DNA from: Akebia trifoliata
Lineage: Eukaryota; Streptophyta; Magnoliopsida; Ranunculales; Lardizabalaceae
DNA: 64,000 bases
NCBI GenBank assembly: GCA_017979445.1
Contig: CM030718.1
Coordinates: forward strand, 20,827,021 to 20,891,020
Direction of reading: 5' to 3'
Below the pieces are notes generated by a model. It had not been told where the DNA came from. It made no database searches and worked only from the letters and a program-made list of their open reading frames with translations. The position numbers and the translations under genes are program-made. Positions 24,061 to 35,550 of this stretch are shown one piece after another (the first letter of the stretch is position 1; each line of letters opens with the position of its first letter).

Positions 24061-24402
24061 TGATTTTACCGAATTCAAACGATCCCATGTATTAAGGCCA
24101 TCCCTAATTTACAAAACTACCCTTGTAATGTGTCATTCAGGATTCTATGAAAGACTTTTCTTGGCTCAATCCATGGTTGATGCTCTCCACGAATATGACC
24201 ATTAGGATTTGAGTGAAAATACAGATTTTATAAAACCAGATTTGATCTTCTAGAGATTAACATACATTTTCCTAGCGATACATATTTCTTGGGAATCCCT
24301 AACATCCGAATGGTCGCATTGATGGTGAGCCACAACCCATCTTGGAAAAAAAAAAATTTGGGCAAAAAATCTTTCATTCTAACTAGAAATTTTTTCAATT
24401 TT
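24061..24402. other. No recognisable gene
   Basis: AT-rich unique sequence between the R right arm and the TRIM. I see no domain, repeat or motif that I can support. Confidence 0.4.
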
Positions 24403-24407
24403 AGAAC

Positions 24408-24734
24408 TGTTAACCAACCAACTACTCTAAAAGACTGATCTGATGGAGAGGAGGAGATTTATGAATACATAAGAGGGTCATGGGGCTTAACTGGGGTATG
24501 ATACACTTGAGAGTGGAGGAAAATATACACTCAACACTCCCCCTCACCAATAAGGGTGAAAAGAGTCAAACCCACGACCTACATGAACCTAGCGCTCTGA
24601 TACCATGTTAACCCACCAACTATTCCAAAAGACCGATCTGATGGAGAGGGGGAGAACTATGAATATATAAGAGGGTGATCGGACTTAACTGGGGTATGAC
24701 ACACCTGGGAGTGAAGGAAAACATACACTCAACA
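24408..24734 (-). mobile_element. Structurally complete TRIM element (327 bp)
   Basis: Two direct terminal repeats of 129 bp each (24408-24536 and 24606-24734) flank a 69-bp interior. In element orientation (minus strand) each repeat begins TGTTGAGTGTA and ends TTAACA. The upstream repeat is followed directly by TGGTATCAGAGC at 24605-24594, a tRNA-Met primer site. The downstream repeat is preceded by GGTGAGGGGGAG, a polypurine tract. A perfect 5-bp target duplication AGAAC lies at 24403-24407 and 24735-24739. This is the full architecture of a terminal-repeat retrotransposon in miniature. It has no coding capacity and depends on another element's enzymes. The two LTRs differ at several positions, so the insertion is not recent. 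Confidence 0.93.
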
Positions 24735-24938
24735 AGAACAACCTTCCGGAATCATCCTCTTTGAAAAAATACATTTATTTTTGTAACCAAGGCATCTAGG
24801 GAATTTCTGAGATAAATCCCTTAGGGTGACCCTAAGGGGCGATTCTAACTCAAGACTTCCACTTCTTGAGGTATGGTTCTGTTCTGGTCATCCCACCAAC
24901 TCTTTGGGGTTGAAAAATTAGTAGAGTCATGATAAACT

Positions 24939-24986
24939 GATACGATAAAACATACAGTTGATGATACGATAAAACATACAGTTGAT
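24939..24986. repeat. 24-bp perfect tandem duplication
   Basis: GATACGATAAAACATACAGT plus TGAT occurs twice in immediate succession (24939-24962 and 24963-24986), with no difference. It sits just upstream of a palindrome. Confidence 0.85.
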
Positions 24987-24993
24987 GAGGCAG

Positions 24994-25058
24994 GTGCACG
25001 GATCCATAAATCGTTTTCTTCAGGATACAAAATGAAAAAGATCTATAGATCTGTGCAC
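24994..25058. repeat. Palindrome related to the R inverted repeat
   Basis: GTGCACGGATCCATAAATC at the left is inverted as GATCTATAGATCTGTGCAC at the right with a few mismatches, over 65 bp. The core GTTTTCTTCAGGATACAAA resembles the arm of the inverted repeat at 23785, suggesting one small foldback family. Confidence 0.55.
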
Positions 25059-25807
25059 TTTTCCAGCCACATCATTTTGTCATCGGCCAAATTAATATTA
25101 GGTTAAAACAAATTACACTTACCTTTTTGTTGAAATGACAGGAACAATGACCTCTCTCTGAACTGGCTTCTATAATTAGCATAAGCTATCAACAAAAAGA
25201 AGAAGAAGCATTCACCTCTTCGGATATAGAGATGAGTTTCATATGTGAGTTTATAACTTTATAGAGGGTTGGCGCCTGGAAGGTTTAAAAAACAAAACCT
25301 GAAAGCTTTAAGAAAAACACATATTTAAATTTCCATATATGGAAAGAATTATCAAGATTTGGTTAATAAATTTGTTGGATTTTTACAACTCATTTAGATA
25401 TTTCTACAGATTCATGTTCATTGTATGATGCCATTGCCATGGTTCTCCAATAAACTCAGTTTCCACAATTTATTTCTGCTTATATAATGTTATAATTAGA
25501 TGTGCAGAAATGGTAGCTTGCTCCGTCACTCCAGATTTCTTTCCACATAAAGAATTTGGGATTACAATTGGAATTCCTAAGAGAACTAACGCTGTGAATT
25601 GGGTCATTTAAGGTACACAAATCTTAACCAAGCCTAAAGAGACGAATTCTACCTTAGACCAACCCTAATCCCCATCGGACGTATGTTGGCGAAGCCCAAG
25701 TCCAGCACTCTAATGTTATTAGAACTTTGTAAAAAAAAAAAACAAAAATTGAATCCATACACCTTCTGAAGCTATTTCATATTGCTTGATAAATTTATTA
25801 TTTTTTT
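25059..25807. other. No recognisable gene
   Basis: AT-rich sequence with no domain in any frame. Only short homopolymer runs are notable. Confidence 0.4.
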
Positions 25808-26060
25808 GGCGAGGTGTCCAAACCTACGTCCGACTAGGAGGACTCGGAAGAGACAGGGCCAGAGCCAAGGCATATGGACCCCTCCCCCGGGCACGTGCAA
25901 CACCACACATCATACGCACCGGATAAGTGAGGGTGCACAGAATTCTGCTCATACTGGGTGGCCCCAAGGAAATACTGCTCATATTGTGTATCAAACTCAC
26001 AACCTACGGGCTTTGACTGCTTTTTGGATCTGAAATTGCCATTAAGCCACCCCCTCAGGG
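25808..26060 (-). mobile_element. tRNA-derived SINE candidate
   Basis: On the minus strand a box A-like TGGCTTAATGG starts the unit. GAGTTTGATAC matches box B except for one base about 45 bases later. A GC-rich body with CCCGGGGGAGGGGTCC follows, and it ends in GGCGAGG-complement followed by an A-rich run (the T-run before 25808 on the plus strand). The GC-rich body stands out from the AT-rich surroundings. I could not fix a target duplication. Confidence 0.55.
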
Positions 26061-26122
26061 TTATTCCTCGATAAACCTAGCTTACATTTCCATATAACCA
26101 ATAAATCAAGATAAATAATGCC

Positions 26123-26281
26123 GAAGTGACCTGAAGATTGCACCTCATATCACACATCCCGACATGAAAGTATATAGAAACTATAGATATTTCATTGAGA
26201 TACGAATAAAAAAGCATCTATGATTTCTACACACTTTCACGTCATGATGTGCGATATGAGGTACAATCTTAAGGTCACTCC
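26123..26281. mobile_element. 159-bp foldback MITE
   Basis: The left arm GAAGTGACCTGAAGATTGCA...CATGAAAGT is inverted at the right as TTTCACGTCATGATGTGCGA...AAGGTCACTCC. The arms are about 65 bp with few mismatches around a short AT-rich centre. No coding capacity. The target duplication is not clear. Confidence 0.75.
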
Positions 26282-28183
26282 AGCACGACTCAATCAAGGT
26301 AGTTCAATTGGTTGATCACAATTTTGATCCAATTAAACTCCTAGGATTAAACTAATTTTTCATTTCTAAGGACTCTTTTACTATGGGCTCAACATTTGCA
26401 GTATCAACTCATTTCAGTTCTTGTTCATATCCACCTTTAAAGGTAGGATTTGGATCCATTCAAAATTATAGACAATAAAAATAATTTATCTTTTGGATAA
26501 ATATTGATGCTAATCATTGGATTGAGTAAAAGACTAACTTAATACCTTGAATTTGTCCCAACATATCATCATCATAAAAATAAATAAATAGCTCAACCAT
26601 TACTAATATTACTAACCATATTAAAAGTCGACCTAAAGAAATGATTTAATTGAATGATACTTTTCAAATTTAAGACGAAATAAGTAAATTGTTATTATAT
26701 CCCGAATGCCAAACGATGAAAGCATTAAATCTTGGCTAATTTACCAAAACATGCACTGAAAATATATTAATTCCGAAAACAGTGCACTACTCAAATTAAT
26801 TTTGAAAACTGTAAATTACCGTTTTTGAAAATAAGTTTTTTTTATTTTTTATTTTATCAAATTGGTAAAAATTTAAATGAATATTGTTTTGGCAATTTTC
26901 ATACCCAAAATGCCCTTTTCACTTTTTTTTTGAAACACTTTCCTCACTAACATAATAGGATTTTATGACTTACTAAGGGCCATTTTGTTCTAGTGGATTA
27001 CCACATCAGCATTCCACCACCACAACCCTCTAAATTTCATCGAAAAACATAGATTCAATAAAAACGAAAACAAAAACAAAAAAAAAAAAAAAAAACATTA
27101 TTTTAGCTTGTTCCAAGCTTTTAAAAATGAACGGCTAGCAAGCTCCCAAATTTAAAATTAAAATTCAACAGTGAAAAATACCCGTGAGAAGGAAGTTATG
27201 AAATTACGCTTCAAAATTTAACCTGCCAAAAACTCTATCAACACACCTTCAAAACACAAATTTGGAGAACCAAAGAAATAAAAGAACACTTTTACTATTT
27301 AGACTAAATTGAAAATTTTATTCCAATCCAAATGTATATCTGATAAATGATAATAGAAAAAAATGGACGTTCGTAGATTTTGGCACAAAATTAATATCAT
27401 ATATCCTTTTTCATCTTAATAATAGATTTATTTAAAATATTTTTTCAACATAATGGTTGTTTATAAGCTAGAGCAATGGGCCAAGAGTGTCAATTTGGAA
27501 TTATGACCACAAAAGTGATTTATCCTGGAGATAAGTCACTTCTTTTACGGCTTCTAGTGGGAAAACACATGATCCTGTCTGTTAAAGCAAAAAATTCAAC
27601 GCTTAGCTATAGTTAATCATATTATTGGGATACATACAAATCTCGATCCATATGAAAAATTGACCTAAAGAAATGATTTAATTGAATGATTCATATTTTT
27701 CAAATTCAAGCCAAAATCAATAAATTGATGTTGTATGGATGCAAGCCAAATGACCAAGGCATTTAATGGTACCAATTATATGAGGATCATAATCTAGCAA
27801 TTGACATATGACAAAAGAAAAGAAGAAATTAAGAGAGATCCAAGTAGCACTCCTTGCTCTTGATATGTTGATCTAATTCCCCGCAATAAGTTAGTAGCAA
27901 AAGCGATGGTGATGAAAGTAGTGGTGGCATAACCCTCTCCGGCGGAAGGTAGAGTCACACATCCAGGTTCGTTTATAGTAATAACTAAATATTCCAAATT
28001 TTGCAAATACCAATGGTAAATATAGATACTCAAAAGAAAATAAAAAGATTAATTTTGAATAATTTAGACTAGGAAAAATAGTTTATTTTTGCTTAACAAT
28101 ATGATATTAAGTAAATAGAGGGTAGGGGTTACAAGTCACTTGACGATGATATGGAAATGGATGTTGAATAGGGTGCGCATTAC
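26282..28183. other. Non-coding DNA with a dispersed direct repeat
   Basis: GACCTAAAGAAATGATTTAA plus the following 100 bases at about 26630 recur at about 27660, in direct orientation and diverged. At 26740-26930 the motif AATTCCGAAAACAGTGCACTAC and AATGCCCTTTTC resembles the MULE-region terminus at 34200. The minus-strand frame at 27794-28033 has no recognisable domain. Confidence 0.45.
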
Positions 28184-29279
28184 TAGGGATGCACATGGTT
28201 CGGATTGATTTGGATTTTGACAAAATTGGAACTAAACCAAACATGATCGGTTCTACAAATTTGAAACCGATCCAATCCAATTACCCTATAGAACCGAACC
28301 AATCCAATCCAATCTTGGTTTGGATCGGTTCTCGGTTCTCATACTTATTATTTTCAATAGTAATCAAAATCATGAAAAAATAATGAACCAATTCAATAGT
28401 AATAAAAATCATTAACTAATCCAAAATACTTATTATTTTTAATATATTAAAAATAAAAATCATGAAAAAATAAGTAAATAAAAATCATTTAACACTTACC
28501 TTGTAAAGGATGATTGAAGATCAAAGTCATTCTTAAAATCAAATGTTGTTTGTTGCTTGTTACTTATTCAAAGTTGAATCCATCATTAATCAAGAAAATA
28601 TATCAATCTACAACAACATAAAGAAGACAATTATGCATTTATGCTAACTAATATTAAATATTAGAAAGTAAAAACATTAAATGAATAAAAAAATTCATAA
28701 TCATCAATGATTTTAATTAAAAACATAACAAAAACAAATATAGTATGAAAAAATATAAAAATCAAGCAAATAAACAATAGAAAATGAATAGGGGGATAAA
28801 TACTTAACCACAATTCATATTTATGCTAATCCAACTTGAACTCGAAAAAATAAATTCAAATAAGAATCATCCATCAAACAAAACAAATGTCTCACGCACA
28901 AAAATAAATACACTCATGAACATGTTTTATATAATATAAGTAAATCCAAAATGAAAATTATAACTAAAATCAAGTAAGTCCATTCCATGTCTTATTTCAT
29001 GCTCCAATCCATAAGACCTAAAAATAGAAAAATAAACATCATCATTAATTCATTATTGAATAGGTATTTAAAAAATAATTTACTTCATAACATATAGTTT
29101 TAGAAAAGTAATTTACTTATAATCGCAAATGAAAAGGCATTTGAAAATCAACTAATCAGTTATCAGATGGTAAGATTTCATCATCTGTAATGATTGTAAA
29201 AATAAAATGAAATAAATTTTCATTAAATAAAAATACTATAATTTTACATATAAGTAAAATGACAAAATAATAAAAATAA

Positions 29280-31336
29280 AAGGTTACCTGACTCAACTTC
29301 TTTAAGTTCTTCTAGCATATCTTCAACATCAATTGGAAGAGGTGAAGCACGTAACAAATCTTGTCTACAAATCAAGCATTCTACTAGCTTTGGGGTTAAG
29401 GATCTTCGAAATTGATCTAGTATGCGACCTTCGGTGCTAAAAGTATTCTTAGAAGCAACAGTGAAAACATGAATGAATTATAAATCTCGTGCCACCTTAG
29501 AAAATATGGGAAATTTAAAAGAATTTATTTTCCACCAATTTAAAATTTCAAAGTTCAAGTCTTGCTTTTCCACTCGTTATTCCAAATATTTATCCACTTC
29601 CGATTTGCATTCCACGTTTTCTTCTTTTTCCATTTGTCTTAGAAACTTGGATTGGAGATACTTCCTTTGCACACTAACTTTACTAATTGTTCGATCCAGA
29701 TCCATTTTTTTTGAATTATAAGTAAAACTAGATGAATAAGCAACTGGAGTTGAATCATGAAGTTGATACTGTTCAAAAATTTGATTCATTGCTTCCCTTA
29801 CCTTCTTAACCAAGTCATCAACCTTTGTGAGTGTATAAAGGTTTGAGTAGCAAAATTTGACATATCTCAACTTGTAACAAGGATCTAACATCACCGCAAC
29901 CAATAGTATAAAGTTTACTTTATCGATGTTCCCCAAATATTTATCAAATTTTTCCTTCATCTTTCTTGACATAGGATTCAAGTAAGGATCAAAACTTTTA
30001 GACCAATCAAAAATAATACTTTCTATAGCACAAACTTCATGAAAATACGTATTAGCAGTTACATACAACGAGCTTGCCATGCGCTTAGAAATCTTGTAAA
30101 AAGTTTGCAACAACGTTTTTTTTTCAATCTTCTTTGGTGGGAAGCCCCATCTTTGAGTTCATTACTAAACTGTGGTTCTTGTTCTTCCAATCGTTCAAAT
30201 GCTTTCTGAAACTTTACTACAATATCCAACATAAGGTATGTTAAATTCCACCTAGTTGAAACATCAAGAACCAAAGATCACTTGCACGTGACTCTTTCTT
30301 GGTCAACACACTTCTTGAACTGTTGAGCTCTTGTAAGGGAACTTCTAACGTATTTTACAACACCACGAATTTTGACAATCGAAACATGCACATTATTCAT
30401 CCCATCCTTCACAATCAAATTCAATATATGCGTACAACACTTCATATGCAAGAACTCACCGTCTAAAATGCAATCATGTCTTTTATATAGCTTTCTCTTA
30501 ATGTATCCCACGGCAACATCATTGGAACTTGCATTATCAACCGTAATAGTGCACACATTCTCTATACCCCATTGAAGCAAACATAACTCGATCATTTTAT
30601 CAATTTCTTCTCCTTTATGACTCGTAACTACACAAAAGTTAATTATCCTTTTATGCAATTTCCAATATCTATCCATAAAATGCGTAGTAAGACACATATA
30701 TGAGATATTTTGTAACGAAGTCTACAAATCTGTTGTGAGAGAAACTTTATGTACAAAACTATTCAACAAGTTCAAATTTTTTTTCTCAGCGGCATACAAT
30801 TGTAAAGGATCTCTTACCACCGTGGTACGAGATACTAATTGAAATTTAGGTTGAAACACACTTACAAAGAATCGAAATCCTTCACGCTCAACAATCTTAA
30901 ATGGCAATTCATCAATCATAATCATTCTAGTCAAGGCATCTTTACACAACTCTTGATCAAATTTCCAAGCAGCAAGATTACTATCTCTTCCTTATCCTAT
31001 CTTTCAGAATGATAAAAGTTTTTGTCTTTTGTCATCATTGTATTGATATTTGGAACATTTACTCAAATGTTTTCTTAATGTGGTAATCCCGTTAACACTT
31101 GAATACCCATAATCTGTACCATAGTAATTGCATTTAGCCCTTTCTACTTTGCCTCTTGTATCAATTTTTATTTTGACAAAATGATTCCAAACATCAGATT
31201 TTGGTCTACGAGGCTTCTTTCGAGTGGGACTTACCTCTACTTTTGAGGTTGCAGTGCCATTGCCAATTGTATAATTATGAGCAACATCTGGTTCAATACT
31301 AGAAGTTGGAACATTTGCGTCTCCGATACTTGACAT
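29280..31336 (-). pseudogene. hAT transposase
   Basis: Cut-and-paste transposase of the Ac/Tam3 superfamily. From MSSIGDANVP at 31336 comes a BED-type finger (VWNHFVKIKIDTRGKVERAK, then CNYYGTDYGYSS, later LRKHLSKC). The second cysteine of the C-x2-C pair is tyrosine. After a stop near 31004 the catalytic region continues in pieces: ALTRMIMIDELPFKIVE, then FCVVTSHKGEEIDKMIELCL and CTITVDNASSNDVAVGYIK with the catalytic aspartates. CCTHILNLIVKDG and MVLDVSTRWNLTYLMLD follow, with the usual tryptophan. The C-terminal hAT dimerisation domain is traceable as NFEILNWWKINSFKFPIFSK to VASKNTFSTEGRILDQFRRS, interrupted by stops near 29576 and 29493. Several breaks, so no activity is expected. Confidence 0.92.
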
Positions 31337-32348
31337 CTAACAAAAATATTAAACCAATTATAACTTTTGTACCTTTTAAAAAAATTGCTAAATAAGCAAA
31401 TAGATGAATTAAAAAAGAATGAGTAATTATTTACAATAATTCAAGGCATATCCCCCACAAAAAAAGCCTACCCATCATTAGAAGAGCTTTGAATCTCTTG
31501 AAATTCTCTACTTTCATAGAGAAAATTAGAAAACACATTAACCCAAAGAAGACCACATCATTTCATTCGGATAAATTACCCACATTGGAAGTGAAGTAGT
31601 AATCTCAAATAAATTATCTAAATTCCTATAAACTTCAAATTTCAATCACCCAATCAGAAAAAACCCTCAATGCTCAAGTAAGGATTTCTCAATGGATTAA
31701 ACGCTAAGGACAAAGTTATTGAAAGATAACTAGACATCACACAACAATAGCTCTAAATAATATTTCTAAAAAAAAGTCCACCAAACTAAGAGTTATACGA
31801 ACTAGTTGGTGTCAACTAAAAGCATCTCCTTCTGCCATTCAAACCTTATCTAGGAAAAAAAAATTAAGCAAAATTTCAATCAACTCAAAAAGTAAATCCT
31901 CAATTTCAAACTTGAGTTTGCTTTTCTGCCAACAAATTTCAACAAAAGATAATTTTTTTTTTTTTTACACTGATGACCACTATATCACATGGGCACTTCT
32001 GCAAATAAAATCAAAACTTTATTTTCGATCAACAATCATGAAAAATACAGAAAATTAATTAAATAAATTCAAGTTATCAATTAGAGAGAGAGAGAGAGCA
32101 TACTTTAACAATTCCGTTTGGAGACAAAATAGTAAGGAAATCACCTTCTGGTGTGAAGGAAGTGATGAGAGATTTCAGTTTTCATCTTTCAATGGCGGCA
32201 AATTTAGTTCTATTTTATTACGAAAAAGAAAAAAAGAAAAAAAAGTGGTAAATTTCTTTGTGGAAATTTTTTTATCATTAATCGAAGGCTTCTGAGAGAT
32301 TTATCGAAGCTTTTGAAACAGAGGATTCATGGCAAACTCTGTTGCAAC

Positions 32349-32351
<3 letters not shown>

Positions 32352-32398
<47 letters not shown>
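32352..32398. repeat. (GA)n microsatellite
   Basis: An uninterrupted run of GA dinucleotides in the 5' region of the hAT transposase gene. A shorter GA tract is at 32083-32098. Confidence 0.95.
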
Positions 32399-32400
<2 letters not shown>

Positions 32401-32554
32401 ACCTCTTCGTTTTTCGATGAGGAGGCGAGGCAAGTGAGGGAGACGAATGAGTTAGACGGTGGCTAGGTTTTCGTTCTCATAGAGCTCTTCTAATAGGAAG
32501 AAGAATAGAGAAATAAAACGATTTCTTTTTTAAAATAATTAAATATATATATAT

Positions 32555-32955
32555 AAATGGGTTAGGTTCAAGGGACATATGAGAAAACATATGTAAAAAT
32601 TAACATTAATAAAATTTTAAAATATGGGTTAGAAATTTCGGATTGAGCTGATTTTTTATGAGGATGATCTCTATGATGGGAAGATCATCCGGAAAAAAAA
32701 TCAGTCCAATTTGAAACTTCTAACCCCATTAAAAGTGATTTAGAATGTGGACCGTCGATTTTTTGCCAATTTTTGTCACTTATTTGTAAATCACTTTTGA
32801 TGGATTTAGAAGTTTCAGATTGAGCTGATTTTTTGTGAGGATGATCTTCTCATCATAGTGACGATCCTTGCAAAAAATCAGCTCAATCCATAACCTCTAA
32901 CCCATATTTTGAAAAACCATTGTTTTTTCATATGGCCCTTGAACCGCCCCCTATA
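32555..32955. mobile_element. Palindromic MITE nested in the hAT element
   Basis: GGTTCAAGGGACATATGAGA near 32565 is inverted as CATATGGCCCTTGAACC near 32944. AATATGGGTTAGAAATTTCG, GATTGAGCTGATTTTTTAT and AAAAGTGATTTAGAA are each inverted in turn toward the centre. The element is thus almost entirely an inverted repeat of about 400 bp. It is bounded by TATATATA runs on both sides, which may be a duplicated AT-rich target. Such long hairpins can yield small RNAs if transcribed. Confidence 0.8.
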
Positions 32956-33153
32956 TATATATATATAATTGGTTCTATATATCTCTAATCCGGAACCGAA
33001 CCAAATTAACCGGTTTTTTTTTCTCGATCCGTACCTGAACCGTGAGTGTCTTCAATCCGAACCAATTCAATCCAAAAGCTTCGGATTGGTTTGGTTCTCG
33101 GATTGGTTCGGTTCTCGGATTTACCCGATCCAATGTGCACCCCTACGCATTAC

Positions 33154-34199
33154 AGAGCCCTTGCGGTGGATAACTATTCCCAATTTCCAATGTAAGGAAT
33201 GGTCGAGCAACATATTCATTTTCATCTCCTTCATTCTTCTAGTCTTAGGAGAGCCACAATGTCTTCAATTCATGGTTCGTTATTGGCTGCAACAATTGCA
33301 TGCATATTAGGAACATCAGTCCTATATGCCCAAATTTAATTTCAAATCTAATCCATTTCAATCTTCTATGCCCAAAAGAATCCTAGTAGTGTTTGGCAGA
33401 ATACACTTCTGTTTCCAACACCATTTCTAGCCTGTGCATTGTGGTTTGGACTATCCATTCTGAGTAAAAACAAAAAAGGGCTTGTGATGATGCATTTGCT
33501 ATAAAGAATATCTCCCAAAATCAAAATACAATTATTAGAAATCATATCTACTATGTCCTTGAAGATAAAACTTTTGGTTCGAGAAGATCTAACTAATTAT
33601 GTTTGTCACTTAAGTGTAATAAGAGGAACAAAAGATATATATATATATATATTTACCATTCTTAAAACCTTCATATTATGAAACAATGAGGGAGCAAGTA
33701 GGAAAAATTCATACAAGAATGAAATAAAAGGTAAAAATTCATTCAACTATGCAAAATCAGCAACAAAGCATTTTAAGTTCTAGAAGATACTAACAAATAA
33801 ATTGCAATTTAAGATCTGGCTAACTATTAATAGTTGCATATTTTAAGTGGTTTCTATATTTATCCCAAAGTATGAGAAATTTATGGTATTTATGAGTTAA
33901 TAAGCAAAGATGAGAAACATATATTCTTCTCATTTTTAATTTAACAAAAAAATATTTAAGTACACATATACATACAATGTTGATAATCAGTAGACTTCAA
34001 TAAAAAACAAAACAATAAGATCACTCAACGAACACACAATTAAGATAATATATTATTAAAAGATTTTCTACAAAAAGAGAAAGGATAACTTTATGTATAA
34101 CATTGACATAAATATATACTCAGCTTAAAGATTTCATCATGAACAATTGTTAAAGAAAGAAGTAAAAAACTCATATGAGAGAGAGAGAGAGAGAGACTT
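33154..34199. other. No recognisable gene
   Basis: AT-rich sequence continuing the pre-insertion site of the hAT element. A TA microsatellite is at about 33635. The open frame running to 33310 includes hAT terminal sequence and is not supported. Confidence 0.4.
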
Positions 34200-34420
34200 A
34201 AATTAAAGAATAAATTATCAAAACGGTACAATTTTTGAAAATATTTACCAAAACAGTACACTGTAGCAATTAATTCCGAAAATGGTAAATTTATCGTTTT
34301 CGGAATTAAATTTTTTAACAAAATCGGTAAAAATAGTAAACCCAATTTTTTTTGTTCCGAAAATACCCTTTTCTTCATTTTAACTGAAATTACGTATTTG
34401 TCCTTTCCTCTTTCATAAAT
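34200..34420. mobile_element. Possible MULE-type terminal region
   Basis: AAATTATCAAAACGGTACAA, ACCAAAACAGTACACTGTAG, AATTCCGAAAATGGTAAATT and CGAAAATACCCTTTTC form a block of internal inverted and direct motifs. Similar blocks border plant Mutator-like elements. A related block occurs at 26740-26930. The opposite end was not found, so the element boundaries are unknown. Confidence 0.35.
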
Positions 34421-34908
34421 ATTTCTGTATTTTCATTTGTAATGATTTTCTTCGAACAACTTCTGCAAGAGGTTGAAGACGAAGAGGTATGCGACCTCCC
34501 TCTCTCTCTCTCTCTCTCCGTTGGGGAGATCTAGAAAATATTGCAAGTTTTCCTCTCTTTGTCTTTCTCTCTATCTCTATCTCTTTTCATTGTGAGAACG
34601 TGAGAAACTTGCAAGTTTCTTCGTCTTTGTCTATCTTTGTTGTGGATATTGTTAAAATAATTTCGATTCAAGTCTCTTTCTATCTCTCTCTGTTGTGGCG
34701 ATTTTGAGAAATTTGAATCGAAAGTGTTTGTGTATGTGTTTTGGGGTATTCAAATCCTAAATTGTAAATTCGATTAGGCACAATTAGGATTATAATTTTT
34801 GAAATATTTAGGATTGATGTAAATTTTATAATTTAATTTCTAATTTTCTAGATTTATTTGGATTTGTTAGAGTTTCATGTTTACTGTTGACTTTCTAGAG
34901 TTGTATTC

Positions 34909-35550
34909 GATTTTTTATGTTTAAAGAAATGCAATGATAATTTTTTCATTATTTAGTTTTATTAAAATTTTATAGAATTTTAAATTATAAGATGATATTT
35001 TTCTCATGAGTTAGAACTACAATTATTAGTGTCTTAGAACTTGATTATCGTGTTGCATTTGATGTGTTCGATGTATTACTTCTTAAAGGTTCGATAGAAT
35101 GTGTATCATTTTTTTCAAGTATTTTTATGGATTTTCGATTTTGTCACAAATAATCTCACTCTTAGTATGAAAATATCATATGCAGGGAGAATCTAATAAA
35201 TGGATAAAAGGAAGATTTCGTTAATGTACTTTTATGATAGAGAGATTGTAAACCCATTTGACGGGTTTAAGTATAGTAGTAAATGCAAGAATAAGTATGT
35301 TGGACGTGATATTTCATTTAAAATATTTACCGACATGATGTATGAAGTCACCGCATGTAGTCGAGATGAGATTATTTTGAAATTAAAATACTTGTATATA
35401 ATTAGCCATCCATTCATTGAGATAGATATATAAAATGATACAGACGTTAAAGAGATATTTTTTGGAGTACCGAAAGATTCAGAAATCATATACGTTTTTA
35501 TCATGAAATTTCAATGCCTTGTTGAAATGAAAAATGATACCAAGTGTATG
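34909..35550 (+). pseudogene. MULE transposase N-terminal segment, first copy
   Basis: Encodes 77 residues from MDKRKISLMYFYDREIVNPF to PFIEIDI, then a stop. This resembles the variable N-terminal domain in front of many plant MULE transposases. The same DNA recurs at 37450-38060 with about one change in ten. A 15-bp stretch present here (around 35450) is absent from the second copy. This copy lies 3.2 kb from the transposase core and has no continuation, so I read it as a stranded duplicate. Confidence 0.6.

Larger units (their letters stand above)
28184..33145 (-). mobile_element. Complete but degenerate hAT transposon (4962 bp)
   Basis: The left end TAGGGATGCACATGGTTCGG and the inverted right end (CCGATCCAATGTGCACCCCTA on the plus strand) form terminal inverted repeats. 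Subterminal GGTTCGG/AACCGA motifs are dense at both ends. The flanks are a perfect 8-bp duplication CGCATTAC at 28176-28183 and 33146-33153. A hAT transposase with zinc-finger and C-terminal dimerisation regions lies inside on the minus strand, broken by stops. A palindromic MITE and a long GA microsatellite were added inside its 5' part. Confidence 0.94.

Noticed and set aside
24408..24734. Cassandra-type TRIM with an embedded 5S rRNA promoter
   Set aside because: CCCCAGTTAAG in the LTR faintly recalls 5S rRNA, but the internal control region as a whole is not present.
27794..28033. 79-codon minus-strand frame as a host gene
   Set aside because: No recognisable domain, no neighbouring exon and no support beyond being open.
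33000..33310. Plus-strand frame at the right end of the hAT element
   Set aside because: The first part is hAT terminal repeat (Asn/Pro/Gln-rich from AACCGA motifs) read through the target site. It is not a gene.
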